Assembly (NCBI GenBank): GCA_018712265.1
Contig: DVHF01000086.1
Coordinates: forward strand, 1-45,101
DNA from: Candidatus Gallacutalibacter pullicola
GTDB taxonomy: Bacteria; Bacillota; Clostridia; Oscillospirales; Acutalibacteraceae
DNA length: 45,101 bases
Direction of reading: 5' to 3'
Shown: piece after piece, positions 8,732-18,703 of the stretch
Numbering within the stretch: position 1 is the stretch's first letter
Layout: each line of letters starts with the position of its first letter
The notes under the pieces: generated by a model
What the model saw: only the letters and a program-made list of their open reading frames with translations
What the model was told of the DNA's origin: nothing
The model's database searches: none
Made by a program: the position numbers and the translations under genes

Positions 8732-10858
8732 TCACCCCGGGAAGTTCGTGATGCCGCCGCCCGTGCCGATGGGCAGGCCGCCTGTCTGCGTATCGCCGCC
8801 GTTATCCTCAGGTTCGCTGCTGGAGGACTGCTGCGGCAGCTCAAAGGCATAGGATTCCGTCTCCGTCGGGATTCCTGTATCGAAATCGAGCGTAAAGACC
8901 TTGTATTTCTGATCGTTGAGCTGGATCGTCAGCTCCTGCTGGCCGGAGGTCCCGGTAAAGGTCATCTGGTACATATTGACATAGGAGGGATTGACCGTCC
9001 TGGTATCGTGAAGCGTGCCGTCGATATATGCCTTGAGTGTGACGTCCTGAGAGACTCCTCTCGGCAGCTCGATGTAGACCTCTATCGTCTTTTCGCTCTG
9101 CATCCCGGAGCTGACAACGATATTGACCGCGGTGCCCTCTGCCACAGCGACCGTCGGCAGGGGATCCGTTTCCAGAACGGTATCCTTGGCCTTGTCGCTG
9201 TCGTCGCGATAGGTGATATCGCCGATCGTCAGGCCGGCGGCAATGATGTCGGCGCGGGCGGCGTCAAGGCTCTTGTCAATGACAGAGGGAACCTCCACCT
9301 CGTCGGTGGACGGGCCGCGGCTGACAAACAGGCGGACCGTGCTGCCCTCCTGCACCTCCGCGCCCTCCGCAGGCTCACATTCCTTGACATAGCCCTCGGC
9401 GGTCTGATCGTCCATGATTGAGGTGACCTCCGCCGTAAGCCCGTATTCCCGCAGGCGCTGCTTCGCGTCGTCCTCCGTCAGGCCCACCACGTTCGGCACG
9501 TTGACGGTCTGGCCGCCGTTGTTGACGGTCAGGACAATCTCGGCGTTTTCCTTGACGCGGATATTTCCGCTCGGGTTCTGCTTGACGATGATCCCTGCCT
9601 CCTGCGTGGCGTCGTTGACAAATTCCTTCGTAAAGGTGAAGTTGCGGTATTCCTCGCTGTTCTCCACATCGCTGATCTGCATTCCCACAAAATTCGGGAG
9701 CGGCACATCCTCCAGCGTATCCTGCGAGAGGAAATTGCGCACCAGCGCGACCGCGCCAAAGCCTGCTGCCGCGATCACAAACGCGAGGAACACGCCGAGC
9801 ATGATCATCAGCGCCGGAGATTTCTGCCGTGCAGGGCGCACGTCATCCTCGTAATCGTAGCTGTCGTCGTATTCCGGAGGCGGCGCGGGCCGGCGCGCCG
9901 GCTGCTGTGGATACGGCTGCTGATACGGCGGCTGGTACGGCGCAGGCTCGGCGCTGCGCACCGTGTCAATGGCGTCGATATATTTGGTGGGCTTTTCGTC
10001 CACAAAATAGCGGTACTGGAACCGCACGCTGGGATTGCGCCGGAACTGTTCGATGTCCTGAAGCATCTCCGCGGCCGACTGGTACCGCTGGGCCGGGTTC
10101 TTCTCCATAGCGTGCAGGACGATCTCCTCCAGCCCCTCCGGGATCGACGGATTGATCTCATGGGGCGGCGTGGGATCTGTTTGAAGCTGCATGATCGCCA
10201 CCGACACAGCGTTGTCGGAATCGAACGGGAGCTGCCCGGTGAGCATCTCATAGAGCATCACGCCGACGGAATAAATATCGGCTTTCTCGTCGGTGACATC
10301 GCCGCGGGCCTGCTCCGGCGCGATATAATGCACGGATCCGATCGCCTTGTCGGTCATGGTGCGCGTCTCGCTGCGGCAGAACCGCGCGATGCCGAAATCC
10401 GTCACCTTGATGGTGCCGTCCTGGAGCAGCATGATATTCTGCGGCTTGATATCGCGGTGGACAACGCCCTTTTCGTGCGCGTGCTGGAGCGCCCGCAGGA
10501 TCTGGATCGTGAAGTGGATGGCCTCCTTCCAGCGCACCTCGTGCTGCTGGTCGAGGTACTCCTTGAGGGTGATCCCGTCGATATACTCCATGACGATATA
10601 CTGGATGCGGTCGCCGAAGCTGACGTCGTACACCTTGACGATATTCGGGTGCGACAGCACGGCGATCGCCTTGGACTCGTTTTTGAACCGGCGGATGAAT
10701 TCCTGGTTGTTGAGGTATTCGTCCTTGAGGATCTTGATCGCCACAATCCGGTCGTCGATGGTATCATAGGCGCGGTAGACGACGGCCATCCCGCCCACGC
10801 CGATGATCTCATAGATTTCATAGCGGCCGTCGAGCCGTTTTCCCGTGTACTTATCCAT
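8732..10858 (-). CDS. prkC: PASTA-domain Ser/Thr protein kinase (PrkC/Stk1 type)
   Basis: 708 residues from ATG 10858. The cytoplasmic kinase domain has the glycine loop GVGGMAVVYRA (about 20-30), AIKIL lysine, HRDIKPQN (about 134-141), DFGIA (about 154) and APEQARG. A Pro/Tyr/Gln-rich linker and one membrane helix (about 352-375) follow. Outside are three PASTA repeats (about 385-590), which bind peptidoglycan fragments. After them come an extra beta-rich domain and a Ser/Gly-rich tail. It controls growth, division and spore germination in Firmicutes. The cognate phosphatase gene prpC is immediately upstream. Confidence 0.95.
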   Translation of the reverse strand: MDKYTGKRLDGRYEIYEIIGVGGMAVVYRAYDTIDDRIVAIKILKDEYLNNQEFIRRFKNESKAIAVLSHPNIVKVYDVSFGDRIQYIVMEYIDGITLKEYLDQQHEVRWKEAIHFTIQILRALQHAHEKGVVHRDIKPQNIMLLQDGTIKVTDFGIARFCRSETRTMTDKAIGSVHYIAPEQARGDVTDEKADIYSVGVMLYEMLTGQLPFDSDNAVSVAIMQLQTDPTPPHEINPSIPEGLEEIVLHAMEKNPAQRYQSAAEMLQDIEQFRRNPSVRFQYRYFVDEKPTKYIDAIDTVRSAEPAPYQPPYQQPYPQQPARRPAPPPEYDDSYDYEDDVRPARQKSPALMIMLGVFLAFVIAAAGFGAVALVRNFLSQDTLEDVPLPNFVGMQISDVENSEEYRNFTFTKEFVNDATQEAGIIVKQNPSGNIRVKENAEIVLTVNNGGQTVNVPNVVGLTEDDAKQRLREYGLTAEVTSIMDDQTAEGYVKECEPAEGAEVQEGSTVRLFVSRGPSTDEVEVPSVIDKSLDAARADIIAAGLTIGDITYRDDSDKAKDTVLETDPLPTVAVAEGTAVNIVVSSGMQSEKTIEVYIELPRGVSQDVTLKAYIDGTLHDTRTVNPSYVNMYQMTFTGTSGQQELTIQLNDQKYKVFTLDFDTGIPTETESYAFELPQQSSSSEPEDNGGDTQTGGLPIGTGGGITNFPG

Positions 10859-10876
10859 AAGCAAAATTCACTCCCA

Positions 10877-11620
10877 TTAAAGTCCGGCAGGCTGATTTTC
10901 CACTACAGCGGCCGTGATATTGTCTCCGCCGCCGCCCTCCCGCGCGAGCCGGACCAGCTCCGCCGCAAGGCTTTCAGCCGGAACTGTCCGGGACAGGCGG
11001 TAGATTTCCTGCGTATCCGCATAGTTTGTCAGTCCGTCCGAGCACAAAAGCAAAAGCGCGCCCGCCGGGAATTCATGCTCCGCATAGTCGATCTCCAGAC
11101 CGGGCTGCACGCCCAGCGCCCGGGTGATGATATTCCGCCGCGGATGCCGCATGGCCTCCTGCTCCGTCAAATCCCCCGCGTTTACCAGCTCCTGCACCAT
11201 GGAATGATCCACGGTGATCTGCCGGATCCCCTCCTGGGAAATCATATAGGCCCGGCTGTCTCCGGCGTGCGCCACGTGCGCCACCCCTCCGGCGACCACG
11301 GCGGCCACCACGGTAGTCCCCATGCCGTAAAGGGTCCTGTCGCGCTGCGCCGTCTCGTATACGGCGGCATTCGCCTGCTGGATGGCTGAAATCAGCGCGT
11401 CGCGCACGGCAGGGCCGCTCCCGCCGTTCTTCCATCCGGCCAGAAAGCCGTCCCGTATGTTCTCCACCGCGACGGCGCTGGCAATATTCCCGCCGTTTGC
11501 GCCGCCCATTCCGTCGCAGACAACCGCCCATGCGCTTCCATCCGGCAGGATCCCGCCGTCGCAGGCATCCTGGTTGGAATGCCTCACCAGGCCGATGTCC
11601 GTCTTGCTATATACCTTCAC
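10877..11620 (-). CDS. prpC: PP2C-type Ser/Thr phosphatase (PrpC/Stp)
   Basis: 247 residues from a GTG at 11620, which follows AGGAGG by ten bases. This gives the usual family start, KVYSKTDIGLVRHSNQDA. Metal-binding aspartates are visible in VVCDGMGGANGG (about 36-47), HAGDSRAY and CSDGLTNY, plus the final GGGDNIT. It dephosphorylates substrates of the adjacent PASTA kinase. It overlaps the end of rlmN by 14 bp, so coupled translation is likely. Longer in-frame extensions upstream run inside rlmN and are not supported. Confidence 0.94.
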   Translation of the reverse strand: MKVYSKTDIGLVRHSNQDACDGGILPDGSAWAVVCDGMGGANGGNIASAVAVENIRDGFLAGWKNGGSGPAVRDALISAIQQANAAVYETAQRDRTLYGMGTTVVAAVVAGGVAHVAHAGDSRAYMISQEGIRQITVDHSMVQELVNAGDLTEQEAMRHPRRNIITRALGVQPGLEIDYAEHEFPAGALLLLCSDGLTNYADTQEIYRLSRTVPAESLAAELVRLAREGGGGDNITAAVVENQPAGL

Positions 11621-12656
11621 TGCTTTTCTCCTCCTGATACCTGCGCCGAAGCTGGCCGCAGGACGCGTTGATGTCGGAACCGAGGGTCCGCCGCACGGTG
11701 GCTGTGATCCCCCTGTCCCCCAGGATTTTGATGAACCTCTTCTGCCTGTCGATCGTGCTCTTGTGATAGCCCGCCCCGGACACCGCATTGACCGGGATTA
11801 GGTTGACGTGGCAGAGCGATCCCTTGAGCCTTGCCGCCAGCTCCCGCGCACATTCGTCGCTGTCGTTGACGCCGCTGATCATCGCGTACTCAAACGAAAT
11901 GCGGCGGCCTGTCGCTTTCTCATAGTCGCGGCACGCGCGGAGCAGCTCCTCCACGCCCCACTTTTTATTGATCGGCATAGTGCGCGACCGGATCTCATCG
12001 TTCGGCGCGTGGAGCGATACCGACAGCGTGAGCTGCAGCTTTTTTTCGGCAAGATCGTAAATTCTGTCCACCAGGCCGCAGGTGGACAGCGAAATGTGGC
12101 GCATTCCAATATTCATTCCCTCATGATCGGAGACAAGCTCCAAAAACCGCAGGACATTCTCATAATTGTCCAGCGGCTCTCCCATTCCCATCAATACAAT
12201 ATTGGAGAGGCGCCGCCCGGCGTCCTTCTGGACAGCCTGCACCTGTGCCAGTATCTCCGACGGCAGCAGGTTCCGCGAAAACCCGCTGCGTCCTGTGGCG
12301 CAGAAGGTACACCCCATCCGGCACCCGACCTGCGTGGAGATGCACACCGTGAGGCCGTGATGGTACTCCATCAGCACGCATTCCACATATTCGCCGTCCG
12401 GCAGCCGGAGAAGATACTTGACGGTATTATCATAGCCGGAAACCAGCTTCTTTTCAATAGTTGTCACAGAGATGTAATATTTTTCCGCCAGCGACGCGCG
12501 CAGATCCTTGGAAAGATCCGTCATTTCCTCAAAGCTTTCTACGCCGCGGTGGAGCCAGGTAAACACCTGCTTCGCGCGGAAAGCGGGCAGCCCGTCCTGC
12601 GCAAAGGCCTCCCTGATTTCTTCCTTTGTCATCGATTTGATATCGGTAAGCGGCAT
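11607..12656 (-). CDS. rlmN: 23S rRNA (A2503-C2) / tRNA (A37-C2) methyltransferase RlmN
   Basis: 349 residues from ATG 12656, chosen because AAGGA lies six bases upstream; a TTG at 12677 is the alternative. Radical-SAM cluster cysteines are in GCRMGCTFCATG (about 111-121). The resolving cysteine near the C-terminus is in GSDINASCGQLRRRY, and its partner is in EYVECVLM. All catalytic residues of the RlmN/Cfr fold are present. Length matches RlmN rather than Cfr. It sits between rsmB and prpC, a standard position in Clostridia. Confidence 0.95.
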   Translation of the reverse strand: MPLTDIKSMTKEEIREAFAQDGLPAFRAKQVFTWLHRGVESFEEMTDLSKDLRASLAEKYYISVTTIEKKLVSGYDNTVKYLLRLPDGEYVECVLMEYHHGLTVCISTQVGCRMGCTFCATGRSGFSRNLLPSEILAQVQAVQKDAGRRLSNIVLMGMGEPLDNYENVLRFLELVSDHEGMNIGMRHISLSTCGLVDRIYDLAEKKLQLTLSVSLHAPNDEIRSRTMPINKKWGVEELLRACRDYEKATGRRISFEYAMISGVNDSDECARELAARLKGSLCHVNLIPVNAVSGAGYHKSTIDRQKRFIKILGDRGITATVRRTLGSDINASCGQLRRRYQEEKSSEGI

Positions 12657-12686
12657 GTGATTCCTTCTTCCTTCCAAAATCCGGCG

Positions 12687-14027
12687 TCACGCTCTGCGCC
12701 GGAACAGGGCGGCGAAAAAGCCGTCTGTCTTATGGATATGCGGGAACAGCGTGAGCTGGTTTTCCGGCTCCGCGATCGCGCGCGCCACGCCCTCCGGCAG
12801 CTTTAGCGGGAGCGGCTCAAATTCCGGATGCCTTTCCAGAAAATATGCGGCAGTCTCCGCGTTTTCAGCCGGATGGAGCGTACATGTAGAATACAGCAGC
12901 ACCCCGCCCGGCCTGACAAGCTCCGCCGTCCGGTCGAGGATCCCTCTCTGGATTTCCGGAAGCCCCCGGATGCTTTTCTCCGGCTTGTAGCGGATCTCCG
13001 GCTTGCGGCGGACGATCCCCAGGCCGGAGCACGGCGCGTCGCACAGCACGCGATCCGCCGGTTCGAGCGGCTTTTCCGGATTGGCTGCGTCGCGCACCCC
13101 GGCGCGGATCACAGTCAGCCCCAGCCGCTGCGCGCCCTGCCGGATCAGTCCCGCTTTCTTTTTATACAGATCAAACGAGAGAAGCTCCCCTCTGTTTTCC
13201 ATCCGCTGCGCGATGGTGAACGACTTCCCGCCCGGCGCGGCGCACACGTCGATGATGCGCTCGCCCGGCTTTGCACCGAGCAGTCCGCACACAAGCTGCG
13301 ACGAGAGATCCTGCACGTGGAACAGCCCCTGCTGGTACGCGGGGAGCTCCGCGATCGCACCGGTTCCCTCCAGCATCAGCGCATCCGGCAGCCACGGCAC
13401 GGCCTGCGCCCTCACGCCGGACTGCTCCAGCAGTGCGCACAATGACTGCGCGCTGGTGCGCGTGGTGTTGACGCGCACATAGACGGGCGGATGCTGGGAA
13501 AGCGATTCCAGCAGTCCCTGTGTGATCTCCGCGCCGTACGCATTCTGCCAGAGACGCAGGATCCATTCCGGGCAGGAGTACCGGACGCTCGCCGCCAGGA
13601 CGGGATCCTCCTCCCCCGGCAGGAGCGACATGGGATCGCCGCTGCGCAGCACCGACCGCAGCACCCCGTTGACAAAGCCGGACGCTTTCGCCGTTTTCTT
13701 ATTTTCCTTGGCGCAGTTGACCGCCTCGTTCACCGCGGCCGACGCCGGGATTTTATCCATGTACAGGATCTGGTACAGCGCGATCCGCAGGATCCCGAGC
13801 ACCGCCGGAGATAATTTCTCAAGCGGCGTTTTGGAGAATTTCCGGAGCACCCAGTCGAGGGGGATCCGGCGCTCGAAAACGCCGTAAAACAGCGCCGACG
13901 CCAGAGAAGCGTCGCGGCCCCGCAGGCCGTAGGCCCGCAGGGTCTTATCGAGGACAAGGTTGGAATACCCCTCCTCCACATCCACATGGAGCAGGGCGTC
14001 CAGCGCGGCAGTCCTTGCGGCGTCCAC
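12687..14027 (-). CDS. rsmB: 16S rRNA (C967-C5) methyltransferase RsmB
   Basis: About 446 residues. The N-terminal NusB-like RNA-binding domain spans about 1-130. The SAM-dependent methylase domain has DVCAAPGGKSFT, the catalytic pair in CDAPCSGLG and STCTLHPAEN. GTG at 14027 lies eight bases after GGAGG and is my preferred start. TTG at 14033 overlaps the upstream stop (TTGA) but is too close to the ribosome site. It lies between the zinc peptidase and rlmN. Confidence 0.94.
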   Translation of the reverse strand: MDAARTAALDALLHVDVEEGYSNLVLDKTLRAYGLRGRDASLASALFYGVFERRIPLDWVLRKFSKTPLEKLSPAVLGILRIALYQILYMDKIPASAAVNEAVNCAKENKKTAKASGFVNGVLRSVLRSGDPMSLLPGEEDPVLAASVRYSCPEWILRLWQNAYGAEITQGLLESLSQHPPVYVRVNTTRTSAQSLCALLEQSGVRAQAVPWLPDALMLEGTGAIAELPAYQQGLFHVQDLSSQLVCGLLGAKPGERIIDVCAAPGGKSFTIAQRMENRGELLSFDLYKKKAGLIRQGAQRLGLTVIRAGVRDAANPEKPLEPADRVLCDAPCSGLGIVRRKPEIRYKPEKSIRGLPEIQRGILDRTAELVRPGGVLLYSTCTLHPAENAETAAYFLERHPEFEPLPLKLPEGVARAIAEPENQLTLFPHIHKTDGFFAALFRRRA

Positions 14028-14029
14028 GG

Positions 14030-14734
14030 TCAATTCCTCCCCCTGCGGTTATTTACGATGGTCAGAAGCCGCAGCAGCGACATAATCGCGGTGAAGGTGG
14101 ACGCGACATAGGTCATCGCGGCCGCGCCCAGCACCTTTTTGGCTCCCGCCAGCTCCTCGTTTGTGAGGATCCCCGTCTCGGCGAGCGCGCGGATCGCCCT
14201 GTTCGAGGCGTTGAACTCGACCGGCAGCGTCACCAGAGAAAAGACGACGGAAAGCGAAAACAGCAGGATCCCGAGATTCACAACGAAATCGTACTGCACC
14301 GGCAGGATCAGCCCGATGATGATCAGCGGCATGGACAGCCCGGATCCGATCCGGACAACCGGGACAATCGCGCTTCTCAATTTGATGGGGCCGTATCCCG
14401 TGGCATACTGCACCGCGTGTCCGGCCTCGTGGGCGGCTACGCCGATGGATGCGATGGACGTGCTCCCCCACACCGGCTCCGAAAGGCTGATAATGTTGGT
14501 GGAGGGATTATAGTTATCGGTAAGGCTGCCGCCAATCCTCTGGAAGCCGACGTTATACGCGCCGCCCCAGTCCAGCACCCGCTGCGCAGCCTGCTGGCCG
14601 GTCAGGCCGCAGCCCGTCCGGATTTGGGAATATTTTGAAAAGGTCGATTTTACCCGCGCCTGCGCCCAAATCGAAACAATCAGGGCAGGCAGGATAAATA
14701 CAAAATAGGTGTAGTCAAAATAGTAAAATCCCAT
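14030..14734 (-). CDS. Neutral zinc metallopeptidase, YugP family
   Basis: 234 residues. An N-terminal membrane helix (about 9-26) is followed by HEAGH at about 102-106, the zinc/catalytic motif. Several hydrophobic segments lie in the second half (SGLSMPLIIIGLILPV, LGILLFSLSVVFSLV, and one near the C-terminus). Family members are membrane-embedded proteins conserved in Firmicutes next to fmt and rsmB; no defined substrate is known to me. The gene is between fmt and rsmB and abuts rsmB. Confidence 0.88.
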   Translation of the reverse strand: MGFYYFDYTYFVFILPALIVSIWAQARVKSTFSKYSQIRTGCGLTGQQAAQRVLDWGGAYNVGFQRIGGSLTDNYNPSTNIISLSEPVWGSTSIASIGVAAHEAGHAVQYATGYGPIKLRSAIVPVVRIGSGLSMPLIIIGLILPVQYDFVVNLGILLFSLSVVFSLVTLPVEFNASNRAIRALAETGILTNEELAGAKKVLGAAAMTYVASTFTAIMSLLRLLTIVNNRRGRN

Positions 14735-14754
14735 TTTATTCTCCTATATAAATC

Positions 14755-15669
14755 TCAAAGCGTCCCATCCGGGGCAGGATGGCCGAGCAGGAAGTCTGCG
14801 CCCGACATCCGCTTGCCGCCCTCGTACTGGACCGTGAGAAGCTCCACCGCGCCCTCGCCGCAGCAGACAACCAGCGATTTTCCGGGCTTCACCTCGCCGG
14901 GATCTCCCGACACACCGCTCAGAAGCTTCGTTTTGTGGATCTTCAGCGTCTTGCCGCCCCAGACAGTGCTCGCGGACGGCCACGGGGACAATCCGCGCAC
15001 CTGGTTGTGGATCTCCTGCGCCGTTTTCGTCCAGTCAATTTTCGACAGATCGCGGGTGAGTATCGGCGCATAGCAGGAAAGGGCGTCATCCTGCGGCGTG
15101 CGCGTGAGCGTGCCCGCTTTCATGGCGTCCAGCGTGCGCACAATCAGATCCGCGCCCAGCTGGGAGAGACGGTCGTGCAGCTCGCCTGCCGTCTCGTCCG
15201 GGCCGATTTCCGTCTCGGCTTTCATCAGCATATCGCCCGTGTCCAGCCCTTCCGCCATATACATGGTGGTCACGCCGGTCGTCTTTTCCCCGCGGAGGAT
15301 CGACCACTGGATCGGCGCCGCGCCGCGGTATTTCGGCAGCAGGGAGGCATGCACGTTGACGCACCCATAGGGCGGGATGTCCAGAACCTCCTTCGGGAGG
15401 ATCTTCCCGTAGGCGACCACCACGATCACCTCCGGCGACAGAGCACGGATCTCTTCCGCCGCCGCGCCGCCGCGCAGCGTTTTCGGCTGGAACACCGGGA
15501 TCCCATGCCGTACGGCAAGCTCCTTGACAGGCGGCGGTGTCATGGCATAGCCGCGCCCCTTGGGCTTATCCGGCTGGGTGAATACGCCGCACACCTCGTG
15601 GCCCGCGTCCAGCAGGCTTTGCAGGCAGGGGACGGCAAAATCCGGCGTCCCCATAAAAAGCAGTCTCAT
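14755..15669 (-). CDS. fmt: Methionyl-tRNA formyltransferase
   Basis: 304 residues from ATG 15669, ten bases after the def stop and eight after GAGG. MRLLFMGTPDFAVPCL opens the formyltransferase domain. VNVHASLLPKYRGAAPI contains the catalytic N-x-H and SLLPxYRG signature, and D is in TGVTTMYMAEGLDTGDML. The C-terminal OB domain is complete. It formylates initiator Met-tRNA, and the formyl group is later removed by the neighbouring peptide deformylase. Confidence 0.96.
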   Translation of the reverse strand: MRLLFMGTPDFAVPCLQSLLDAGHEVCGVFTQPDKPKGRGYAMTPPPVKELAVRHGIPVFQPKTLRGGAAAEEIRALSPEVIVVVAYGKILPKEVLDIPPYGCVNVHASLLPKYRGAAPIQWSILRGEKTTGVTTMYMAEGLDTGDMLMKAETEIGPDETAGELHDRLSQLGADLIVRTLDAMKAGTLTRTPQDDALSCYAPILTRDLSKIDWTKTAQEIHNQVRGLSPWPSASTVWGGKTLKIHKTKLLSGVSGDPGEVKPGKSLVVCCGEGAVELLTVQYEGGKRMSGADFLLGHPAPDGTL

Positions 15670-15679
15670 GGACGTCACC

Positions 15680-16156
15680 TCATTCCCCGTCGAGCTCTTT
15701 GGGATCGAGCATCCGGATCACATGGGATTTGAACAGGATCCCGTTGAGGTGATCGATCTCATGGCAGCAGGCCGTGGCGAGAAGTCCCTCGCCTTCCACC
15801 TCGACGACCTCTCCCCTGCGGTTGAACGCGCGGACCTTTACCTTGGCCGGGCGCTTCGTGATGCCGTACTGGCCCGGCGACGACAGGCAGCCCTCTGTGC
15901 ATTCCTGCTCCCCGGACTGCTCCACAAATTCCGGGTTGACCAGCTCGATCAGGCCGTGATCGTCGCCCACATCGATCACCACCACGCGGCGCAGGATCCC
16001 CACCTGGGGAGCCGCCAGTCCGACGCCGTTCGCTTCCCTCATCGTCTCCGCCATATCGTCGATCAGCTGCGCGAGCCTCCCATCAAATTTTTCCACCGGG
16101 CGGCACACCTTATTCAGAACGGGATCGCCCTCTTTTATAATATTTCTGATTGCCAT
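15680..16156 (-). CDS. def: Peptide deformylase
   Basis: 158 residues. All three deformylase motifs are present: GVGLAAPQVG (about 44-53), EGCLS (C90) and HEIDH (132-136), giving the Cys/His/His metal site. It removes the formyl group from nascent proteins. It is paired with fmt just downstream; priA is upstream with a 52-bp gap. Confidence 0.96.
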   Translation of the reverse strand: MAIRNIIKEGDPVLNKVCRPVEKFDGRLAQLIDDMAETMREANGVGLAAPQVGILRRVVVIDVGDDHGLIELVNPEFVEQSGEQECTEGCLSSPGQYGITKRPAKVKVRAFNRRGEVVEVEGEGLLATACCHEIDHLNGILFKSHVIRMLDPKELDGE

Positions 16157-16208
16157 GGATCAGACCTCCACCTTTCATGTTCCATTATTTTCATATTTCT
16201 GTGCAGGC

Positions 16209-18701
16209 TCACAAAATTGTATCGGGATTGCAGTCCGCAAACGCCGTCACCGAGGAGAATTCGCGCCGCGCGCCGAACGATGTCAGCAGACGGGAAAGCA
16301 TCTCCCGGAACGTTTTCCCACAGCGGCACTTGATGATCAGCCGGTAGCGGAATTTATTGCTCACCTTCTGCACCGCGGCGGGCGACGGACTGAGCACGCG
16401 CATCGGGAGATCCGGATACTCGCGCGCCGCCAGCTCCCGCAGCATCTGCAAAAATGCCAGACTGGCGCTGCGCGTTTTGAGCTCCTGCGCGCCCACAAAG
16501 CCGACCACCACAATATCGGAAAACGGGGGGTACAGCATTGAGCGGCGGAACCGGATCTCATCCCGGTAAAAGGATTCGTAATCCTGGAGCGCCGCCAGAC
16601 GCAGCACCGGATGCTCCGGCGTGAACGTCTGGATGATGGCCCGTCCCGGATATTTGCCGCGTCCCGCCCTGCCGACCACCTGTGTGAGCAGATCGAACGC
16701 GCGCTCCGAGCTGCGGAAATCGTCGCTGTACAGCGACTGATCCGCCGACAGGACGCCCACCAGCGTGACATTCTCAAAATCAAGGCCCTTCGCCACCATC
16801 TGCGTGCCGACAATGATATCGTATTCGCCGCGCGCAAAGCTTTCCAGCTTTTTCTCGTAGGCGAAGCGCGCCATCGTTGTGTCGGCATCCAGACGGAGGA
16901 TCCTCGCCTCCGGGAGCGCCTCCCGCAGCTGCTGCTCCGCGCGCTGCGTCCCCGATCCGGCACAGCGCATATCATCGCTCCCGCATTCGGGGCAGGTATC
17001 CGAAAACGGGACGGAATAGCCGCAGTAGTGGCAGATCATCCGCCCGTTGGCCGCGTGGTACGTCAGGGTGATGCTGCAGTTCGGACATTCCGCCACATAC
17101 CCGCAGGTGCGGCAGGAAACGAATGTATGGTATCCGCGCCGGTTCAGCAGGACGATCGACTGCCTGCCCGACTGCCGGTTTTCCTCCAGTGCAGCCGTCA
17201 GCCGGGCGCTGAGCACCGTATTGTTGCCCGCCTCCAGCTCGTCGTTCATATCGACGATTTCAACGGGCGGAAGCTCCGCCGTCCCGTACCGCTGCGGCAG
17301 CTTTTGGAAAGAGTAGCGCCCGGACTGCGCGAAATAGAAGCTTTCCACCGAGGGCGTCGCCGAGCAGAGCACCAGCAGCGCCTTGTGCCAGGCACAGCGG
17401 AATTTTGCGGCCTCCCTCGCATGGTAGCGCGGGGAGGATTCGGATTTGTAGGTGTACTCCTGTTCCTCGTCCATAACGATGAGGCCCACATCATCGAACG
17501 GGGCGAACACCGCCGATCTCGTGCCGACCACAATGGACGCCTCGCGGCGGCGCACGCGCTTCCACTCGTCGAGCCGCTCCGCGAGCGACAGGCCGCTGTG
17601 GAACACGGCGACGCGGTTCCCGTACCGCTTCTGAAAGACGGAAACCGTCTGCGGCGTGAGCGAGATCTCCGGGACCATCACGATGATCCCGCGTCCGGAC
17701 GGGTATACCTCGTCGATCAGCCGGAGAAACACGGAGGTCTTGCCGCTGCCCGTGACGCCGTATAAAAGAGAAACACCGCCCTTGCCCTGCTCATACTGGC
17801 GGTAAAGGCGGTCAAACGCGGCCTGCTGCTCCGCCGAAAGGGAGATATCCTCCCGGGAGGCAGGCTCCGCGGCCTCGCTGTACGGGCTGCGGTACACTTC
17901 ATATTCGTAAAATTCGACGGCTCCCCGCGCGGCCAATCCGTTGACAACAGACGCGGTGACGCCGGCATAATAGCACAGCTCCTTGACCGACGCCGCGCCC
18001 GTCTCCTGCAAAAAGCGGATGACCTCCCGCTGCTTGGCGGTCGGCTTTTCCGGCAGGGAATCCGGACACAGCCGCACCATCCGGAGGGTGGCGTCGCCGA
18101 TTTGGCGCACCGCGTCGCGTTCCCGCACGACGGCGCCGATCCCGCACAGGCGGTCCAGGGTGCTGTCCTGCGGATCCAGCCCCGCGGCACGGCAGAGCTC
18201 CTCCCGCTCCGCGCCCTTTTTCCGGCGCGCGAGCGTGTGCAGGATCTGCTGTTCCTGCTCGGAAAGGCCCTCCACCGGCAGATCAGCAAGGGGCTTCGCC
18301 AGACGGAAGCCCTCGCGCAGCCGCAGGGAGATCCCGGCGGGAAGCAGAAGCTTCACCGCGTCGAACAGGGTGCAGAAATACCGGTCGCGGAGCCACAGCA
18401 CCATGCTGACAAGCTCCCTGCTCAGCAGCGGAGTCTCGTCCAGCAAAACGGAAATTTCCTTCAATCCGTCGGGACATTCCCCGGCCAGACAGCCGAGCAC
18501 CATCCCCTGACGCGGGGCGTTCCCCGCGCCGAACGGGACGATTACGCGGCAGCCTGGCAGAAGCTTTCCGCGCAGCTGCTCCGGGATCCGGTAATCAAAG
18601 GGCTTGTCGAAGTGGTAGACTGTGTTTTCCACAGCCACCTGCGCTCTGGTATAGGAGGACGGATCCATATCCTGCCCGCACGGGCGGACTGCCGTATCCA
18701 T
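16209..18701 (-). CDS. priA: Replication restart helicase PriA
   Basis: 830 residues. The 3'-DNA-binding N-terminal domain starts with AQVAVENTVYHFDKPFDY. The helicase core has Walker A GVTGSGKT and a Walker B reading DEEQ rather than the usual DEEH. The zinc-binding cysteine set is in CRTCGYVAECPNC and CHYCG...CPECG. The conserved C-terminal motifs VGRAGRG and PGRAIIQT are present. PriA reloads DnaB at stalled forks. Its start lies just after rpoZ, so the coaBC gene often found here is missing. Confidence 0.95.
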   Translation of the reverse strand: MDTAVRPCGQDMDPSSYTRAQVAVENTVYHFDKPFDYRIPEQLRGKLLPGCRVIVPFGAGNAPRQGMVLGCLAGECPDGLKEISVLLDETPLLSRELVSMVLWLRDRYFCTLFDAVKLLLPAGISLRLREGFRLAKPLADLPVEGLSEQEQQILHTLARRKKGAEREELCRAAGLDPQDSTLDRLCGIGAVVRERDAVRQIGDATLRMVRLCPDSLPEKPTAKQREVIRFLQETGAASVKELCYYAGVTASVVNGLAARGAVEFYEYEVYRSPYSEAAEPASREDISLSAEQQAAFDRLYRQYEQGKGGVSLLYGVTGSGKTSVFLRLIDEVYPSGRGIIVMVPEISLTPQTVSVFQKRYGNRVAVFHSGLSLAERLDEWKRVRRREASIVVGTRSAVFAPFDDVGLIVMDEEQEYTYKSESSPRYHAREAAKFRCAWHKALLVLCSATPSVESFYFAQSGRYSFQKLPQRYGTAELPPVEIVDMNDELEAGNNTVLSARLTAALEENRQSGRQSIVLLNRRGYHTFVSCRTCGYVAECPNCSITLTYHAANGRMICHYCGYSVPFSDTCPECGSDDMRCAGSGTQRAEQQLREALPEARILRLDADTTMARFAYEKKLESFARGEYDIIVGTQMVAKGLDFENVTLVGVLSADQSLYSDDFRSSERAFDLLTQVVGRAGRGKYPGRAIIQTFTPEHPVLRLAALQDYESFYRDEIRFRRSMLYPPFSDIVVVGFVGAQELKTRSASLAFLQMLRELAAREYPDLPMRVLSPSPAAVQKVSNKFRYRLIIKCRCGKTFREMLSRLLTSFGARREFSSVTAFADCNPDTIL

Positions 18702-18703
18702 TC

